A stretch of 20,329 bases of DNA from NCBI GenBank assembly GCA_900642245.1, contig CAAAJI010000405.1, forward strand, positions 24,047 to 44,375, written 5' to 3'. Of this stretch, positions 16,285 through 20,329 are shown in pieces (the stretch's first letter is position 1; each line of letters begins with the position of its first letter). The DNA comes from Fragilaria radians (lineage: Eukaryota > Bacillariophyta > Fragilariophyceae > Fragilariales > Fragilariaceae). A program made the translations under genes and the position numbers. Below the pieces are notes generated by a model. That model searched no databases. It was given only the letters and a program-made list of their open reading frames with translations, and was not told the origin of the DNA.

Positions 16285-17310
16285 GTGACTGATCAGGTCC
16301 AAACATTTGTGAGAGAACAACAAATTGCAAGAATCAAGTCAGTTGCCAAAGATATGGTTGGATGTGGTGTCATTACTGTTGACAGGGAGCACTAGGATCC
16401 ACGATACGCTCTGTTTGTCGCTTCTTGAAGTGGTCAGAGAGGGTACAAAAGGGGAAAGAAGAAAGGCATGATGAGCTATTGTTTGTAGGAAGAGAACATT
16501 CTAAGTGCAATGCATCTCTGCAGCTCAAGACATCAGCAAACATAGATCCTTTGCATTGAGTGGTTTACAAGCTGTGGCAGCAGTTTCTTTGTTCCAAACA
16601 ATGAACTAGACTTGCAAACAAAATCTCAGCACAATGGAAAGAGGTATTGCTTCATTGCCGCAATCATTGATGACAATAGAAGCCCCAAAGCGACGGCAAT
16701 CCCAGAAGATCTTTGATTAGAGACAGCTAAGGCGGATTTGATGCATGGTACTATACATATATTTGAGGCTGGGAAGAGGCAAACTGTTGACTATCATGGG
16801 ATGGTTGATACCCGCTATTTTGTTGATTGGATGGGAAAAACTACTACATGCTCTATCTCATTGAGGTGTGAGAAATGCTTGAATGGTCATGGACAACAAA
16901 ATATACCACAAGTCTCCGCGTAATGGAACTCCAAAAGGTGGCTGGAAGAAGCTGCAAACTTTGGAATACTTCCAAGCTCACAACATTCCAGTTTTGCCTA
17001 AAGATTCGAATTCTAATGTATGGGATAAATTGCAGAAACTCATCCAAGAGAATGTGATGCCAACCATAGTCTTCTTTTACAAGTGCATAGGAACATCCAG
17101 TGGTTTGGCCTCCACTTCATTGCTCTGATCTGCAGCCTATTGAAACTGTCTAAACAATTGTCATAGGTGCTGTTGGATGGCAGTACAGCGCATACACATC
17201 TTTCAATGATGTATTAGTTTGACTGCAGCAAGCTCTTGCAGAATTAGAAGCATATTCCATCCGGGGATGCATATGGAAAGCAAACAAGAATCTAGCAAAA
17301 CTACATATTC
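16285..17310 (+). pseudogene. Decayed Tc1/IS630-like DDE transposase
   Basis: Pieces in order: a helical N-terminal part (VQTFVREQQIARIKSVAKD), GYKRGKKKG, then DLQTKSQHNGKRYCFIAAI, VDYHGMVDTRYFVDWM, and VMDNKIYH (the second catalytic Asp, codon 16892-16894) with PRNGTPKGGWKK. Last come HCSDLQPIE, with the final acidic residue at 17142-17144, and GAVGWQYSAYTSFNDVL with GCIWKANKNLAKL. This is the layout of eukaryotic Tc1/mariner (IS630 superfamily) transposases with a GWKK insert. In-frame stops lie at 16714-16716, 17151-17153 and 17220-17222. Frames change between DWM and VMDN and again before HCSDLQ. The region expected to hold the first catalytic Asp is not recognisable. No terminal inverted repeats were found. 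It is inactive. Confidence 0.75.
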
Positions 17311-18008
17311 CCCAAAGGTAACAGCATGAAGATAATGGAAATAACGAAGAAGAGGATAAGGAAGATGATCAATAAGAGTCAGGTGATGATATTGGCAATG
17401 AATAGATGCATTCTAGGCCACTTACGAGCACATTCTTGCATAAATACTAAAATGGGCATATCTTTATAGAGACTTGCGGAAAAAATAAACTAAGGGTTAG
17501 AAAAGATTCTTTCATTTATTCAAGTATGAAACTGCACTTCCTCTTTCGTTGCTGTCCAACACTGTGAGTTGTAAATTATAACTATTTAGGAAGAGGACAA
17601 TTCCACAAAAAGCATCTAAACCTCTAACAACTTATCTGAAAAAGAGTGGAGCAGCGATATGTGTGAGTCAAGGCAAAGGACAAGAAGTAAAATCAAGTGA
17701 GACATGAGAATATGACGTTGACGATCAAAAATATTTTTAAATAAAATTACAAGAGAAAAGATACTCAGTGGAAAATCCTACTTTTCCGAAGTCCAAACTA
17801 TCGCGATTAATGGATCTAGAGTACCGCGACAGGGATAGATAGATATTGTAAAATCAAGTCTAAGGACTAATTACTCATAGGATTAATCGATATTGAAAAG
17901 TGATTAAGCTCAAGTGTTACAATTATAAAATCTATTTCACAACATACAGTTATGAAACCTTAGATGAGTTTGCTTTCTGATTTCGTCGGTTCGAACGAAA
18001 CGCACTTT
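17311..18008. other. Intergenic, no supported gene
   Basis: The start reads as an acidic tail continuing from the transposase relic (EEDKEDD then a stop at about 17373). After that there is only AT-rich sequence without motif, up to the 3' end of the minus-strand gene at 18009. The short palindrome gttcgaac near 17989 is not part of a tRNA. Confidence 0.4.
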
Positions 18009-18497
18009 TTATTCCATCCGATAATTCTGCATTACTTGATAATTCTGGGATATCGCTGGAGCCCTTTCCCTACAAAATCTGGATCTTGTAAGGCGGATGG
18101 AGTCTTGCAAATCATCAGTGTACTCACTTTCATTGTCTTCATCGGAATCAGATACATCTTCAAAGTCATACTCAAGTTCACCGCAAAAGTCTTTTTCATC
18201 GACAAAATCATGAATTTTATGCAATGCTTTCAAATCTTGATGTCTCCATCTTCGAGCTTGAAGGTAGCTATTAACACAGGAATAAGACAAATCAGTACTT
18301 TCATAGGCAATCTCATAGTCCTCCTCACGTAATTCAAGAAAGCAAGTTAGTTGCTCGAAAGGGGTAACCGTCCCGATCTCCATCCCAATTGAAGGAATCG
18401 AACTCTCGTCTGATGAAGAAGATTCGTCTTCAATCTTAGATTTTCGGCTTGTGGCAACGATATCTTTTGCGTATGAGGATTCACCGTTGGTAGTCAT
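18009..18497 (-). CDS. Acidic protein of unknown function
   Basis: 162 residues from the first ATG (18497); ten further upstream codons are open only from a GTG. Not recognised. It has a serine/acid-rich stretch (KIEDESSSSDESS, 21-33). A more ordered middle (about 45-95) contains PFEQLTCFLELREEDYEIAY and YLQARRWRHQDLKALHKIHD. A strongly acidic segment follows (ELEYDFEDVSDSDEDNES, 97-114), then a basic Arg-containing tail (LTRSRFCRERAP, 126-137). No signal peptide or membrane segment is present. The composition suggests a nuclear or cytoplasmic acidic protein, but that is weak inference. Its upstream side abuts the dispersed repeat at 18541. The long frame (random frames in this AT-rich DNA rarely pass 100 codons) and composition favour a real gene; a shorter frame on the opposite strand is taken as a shadow. 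Confidence 0.55.
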   Translation of the reverse strand: MTTNGESSYAKDIVATSRKSKIEDESSSSDESSIPSIGMEIGTVTPFEQLTCFLELREEDYEIAYESTDLSYSCVNSYLQARRWRHQDLKALHKIHDFVDEKDFCGELEYDFEDVSDSDEDNESEYTDDLQDSIRLTRSRFCRERAPAISQNYQVMQNYRME

Positions 18498-18540
18498 TCT
18501 TATTTTGCTTTTTTGTTTTATGTGCACAAATTTTGATTAA

Positions 18541-18930
18541 TTTCAAGACGGAGTCACGAAAAGTCTTCTAATATGTCAATGAACGGATTGTCAGGTTCAA
18601 GCAGATGTTAAAGGAGTAAGTTCGAGACATTTATTACCACTATATGCCGAAAGTTAGAGAAAGATTCTATTCGATGGCTTCTGTGTTCTTCAATCCTATT
18701 CTATGATAACTTGAGGATACACGGTTTCAGATTAGGCCAAGTTCTTATCAACTTCATTCATTCGACATTTCAGCGAACAGCGCTAAAGAATTCCATATTC
18801 TGTATGACGTGCTTGTAGATTAAATAAACAATGCGCGGACAAAACAAACTTCCGGAAATTTATCAATGAAAATGCAACACATAGGGAGTATCGAGAGTAA
18901 GGGTGTTGGTTAGTCATGACAAGCATTCCA
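18541..18930. repeat. Dispersed repeat, longest copy
   Basis: Shares with 19072-19335 the blocks 'cacgaaaagtcttct-atat', 'ggttcaagcagatgtta', 'agaaagattctattcgatgg', 'ttcagattaggccaagtt' and 'ggttagtcat'. It shares diverged versions with 1-290. The spacing to the second copy is about 530 bp. It directly precedes the acidic-protein gene on the minus strand, so its left part may serve as that gene's 5' region. Confidence 0.75.
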
Positions 18931-19071
18931 AGGTAATTGTTCAAAAGTGACGCATTAAGTTGGAGGTTATGTTTGAAGTTGCACACATGACACACGTGAT
19001 ATTCTAGAAGGAAAATGGGAGAAAGGTAGTGTACAGGAATAACTGAGAAATATCGAAATTTATCAAACTAA
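18931..19071. other. Spacer between the two repeat copies
   Basis: No feature recognised. A minus-strand frame across 18783-18995 overlaps the repeat and has no motif. Confidence 0.35.
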
Positions 19072-19335
19072 TTGTCACGAAAAGTCTTCTGATATGTCAT
19101 TGAACGGTTCAAGCAGATGTTATAGGAGTTAGGTTGAAAAATTTATTACCTAAATATGCTGAATATTCGAGAAAGATTCTATTCGATGGCTTCTGCGTTC
19201 TCCAATTCATTCTTTGATACATATGACTTTCAGATTAGGCCAAGTTAATTTCAACTTTTTTGACACAGCATTCAAATAGGAGTATCCAGAGTATACGGTT
19301 AGTCATCAAAATTATAAGCATGACTGGTTTAAGAT
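19072..19335. repeat. Dispersed repeat, shorter right copy
   Basis: Same orientation and order of blocks as 18541-18930, but it lacks the ~100-bp middle segment corresponding to about 18765-18865. It joins 'aatttcaactt' almost directly to 'ataggagtatc' and 'ggttagtcat'. Confidence 0.75.
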
Positions 19336-20329
19336 TTGCGCTCATGTACAAATTGGAAAAATTGATCCTAAGACAAACTTCGGTTGAAAAAGTAAAGAAT
19401 GTGAGATTGTTTGATGTTGTTTGACATCAAGAACATCATATGCCCTCGTAAAATATATCTCTACTTTGTGTTTTTATCCGACGTTTTGCTGCAAAAATAC
19501 TTTTTTCCAATTTGAAACAATGCGGTATTAAGTATTGAAACAAGTCATTGGAGAGATATGAAATGCAACTATATCTCTCAATTATGGTATTCGTTACACA
19601 CTCTCTACAGTTTAGTTTTGTTCTTGAGAGTATAACCTGTCTTTTTAAACTACAAGTGTTGATATTTCTCGTTCTTAATTTGAATACCTTGGTTTGGATG
19701 AAATAAGAAGGTGAAGCAGCACTTCAAAGTTATGGTAAACACAGGAGCAAAGTATGAAAAAAAATGAAGTAAACACATGATCTAATTCTGTGGAGCAGTG
19801 TAATAAGTGCTTTGACAAACATGATACAGCTAAAAAAACATATAATGAGAAAGTCTGTGGATTCATTAATCGAATTACAACAGGCTGAATAATACTTAAT
19901 TGTGTTTCCCATGATTGTCGGCCCAGAAAAATGTAACTTATACATTTAGGATAAACCATTGCAGTCGTACGAAAATGGATTTCAATATGAGATTTTATGG
20001 CAAGCATTAAGATTAGACAGTCTACGTAGTTAAATGGGTATTCATATCAATGTCTTTTGCCCATATGGATTTGTAATACAAGGCCCTTGGCCTTCTCGAT
20101 AGTCTAATCGGAAATATCTAGAGCACCTTATCCTTCCTATAGCTGGAAACTTGTATAAGAATTGAAATTGTCCATAACTGAAGAACGTTCTCTATCGCTC
20201 TGAATTCTGTGACAAATCACAAAGATATCCTCCTTTGTGTGACAACAAATGATGACAAAGATATCGCAATATATTTTTAGATAAGCATAATGTCGTTAGG
20301 ATTCCATTTGACTGAAGAATCATCGCCAT
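19336..20329. other. Right-end intergenic region, no supported gene
   Basis: A minus-strand ATG frame of 110 codons (20007-19675) is rich in aromatic, Cys and Ser residues and has no recognised motif, so it is left uncalled. A perfect inverted repeat, gagagatat/atatctctc with an 11-nt loop, lies at 19551-19579. Near 20212-20262 the string 'acaaagatatc' occurs twice, the first copy inside a small cacaaag/ctttgtg inverted repeat. Confidence 0.4.
19551..19579. other. Perfect 9-bp inverted repeat
   Basis: Arms gagagatat (19551-19559) and atatctctc (19571-19579) flank an 11-nt loop. No T-run follows that would suggest an RNA polymerase III terminator. The role is unknown and it may be a chance palindrome in AT-rich DNA. 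Confidence 0.25.

Noticed and set aside
17985..18003. gttcgaac string resembling a tRNA T-loop
   Set aside because: No matching T-stem, anticodon arm or acceptor stem around it on either strand.
19675..20007. 110-codon minus-strand ATG frame near the right end
   Set aside because: No family features and a composition typical of translated AT-rich DNA; a second overlapping frame is similarly open.

Overview
The window looks like nuclear DNA of a diatom (stramenopile eukaryote). Intergenic DNA is AT-rich, genes are sparse, and the protein-coding genes are either intron-free or carry one very short GT-AG intron (72-73 nt). Broken Ty3/gypsy, Ty1/copia and Tc1/IS630-like elements are scattered between them. 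The C-terminal domain of the main gene family (pattern PDDNxxGGTITFxF ... GDNSVQRV ... SGAxTELxF) is one I associate with diatom secreted proteins. No species can be named from the sequence alone.

Layout, left to right. 1-290: copy of a dispersed repeat that recurs at 18.5-19.3 kb. 950-1371 (-): copia integrase remnant. 1986-3389 (-): secreted-protein gene 1, two exons. 3.5-5.7 kb: no firm gene; a hairpin cluster and a short tandem repeat. 5770-6249 (-): a RAB5IF/OPTI (Rab5-interacting protein family) membrane protein. 6640-7126: four-unit ~100-120 bp tandem repeat. 8258-9717 (+): secreted-protein gene 2, broken by a one-base frameshift. 10.5-12.5 kb (-): decayed gypsy retrotransposon with an altered reverse transcriptase active site. 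12752-12906: truncated copy of the RAB5IF gene, followed by one relic unit of the tandem repeat. 14528-15986 (+): intact secreted-protein gene 3. 16285-17310 (+): decayed DDE transposase. 18009-18497 (-): an acidic protein of unknown function. 18541-19335: two copies of the dispersed repeat.

The main organisation is a direct segmental duplication. Block A (about 5852-9893: RAB5IF 3' part, tandem repeat, spacer, gene 2) is repeated as block B (about 12752-16200: RAB5IF fragment, repeat relic, spacer, gene 3), with the gypsy relic between them. Divergence is uneven: the genes and the RAB5IF fragment are above roughly 90% identical by eye, while spacers and promoters are far more diverged. This suggests gene conversion or selection acting on parts of the blocks. 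One secreted-protein copy has become a likely pseudogene and the other is intact. The older paralogue, gene 1, lies inverted on the left.

The three secreted proteins share a signal peptide, conserved cysteines, R-x-L-like motifs at three equivalent places, a Gly/Pro hinge, and a C-terminal beta-rich domain encoded by its own exon after a phase-1 intron. They are the best candidates here for an undescribed family, plausibly cell-wall or extracellular.
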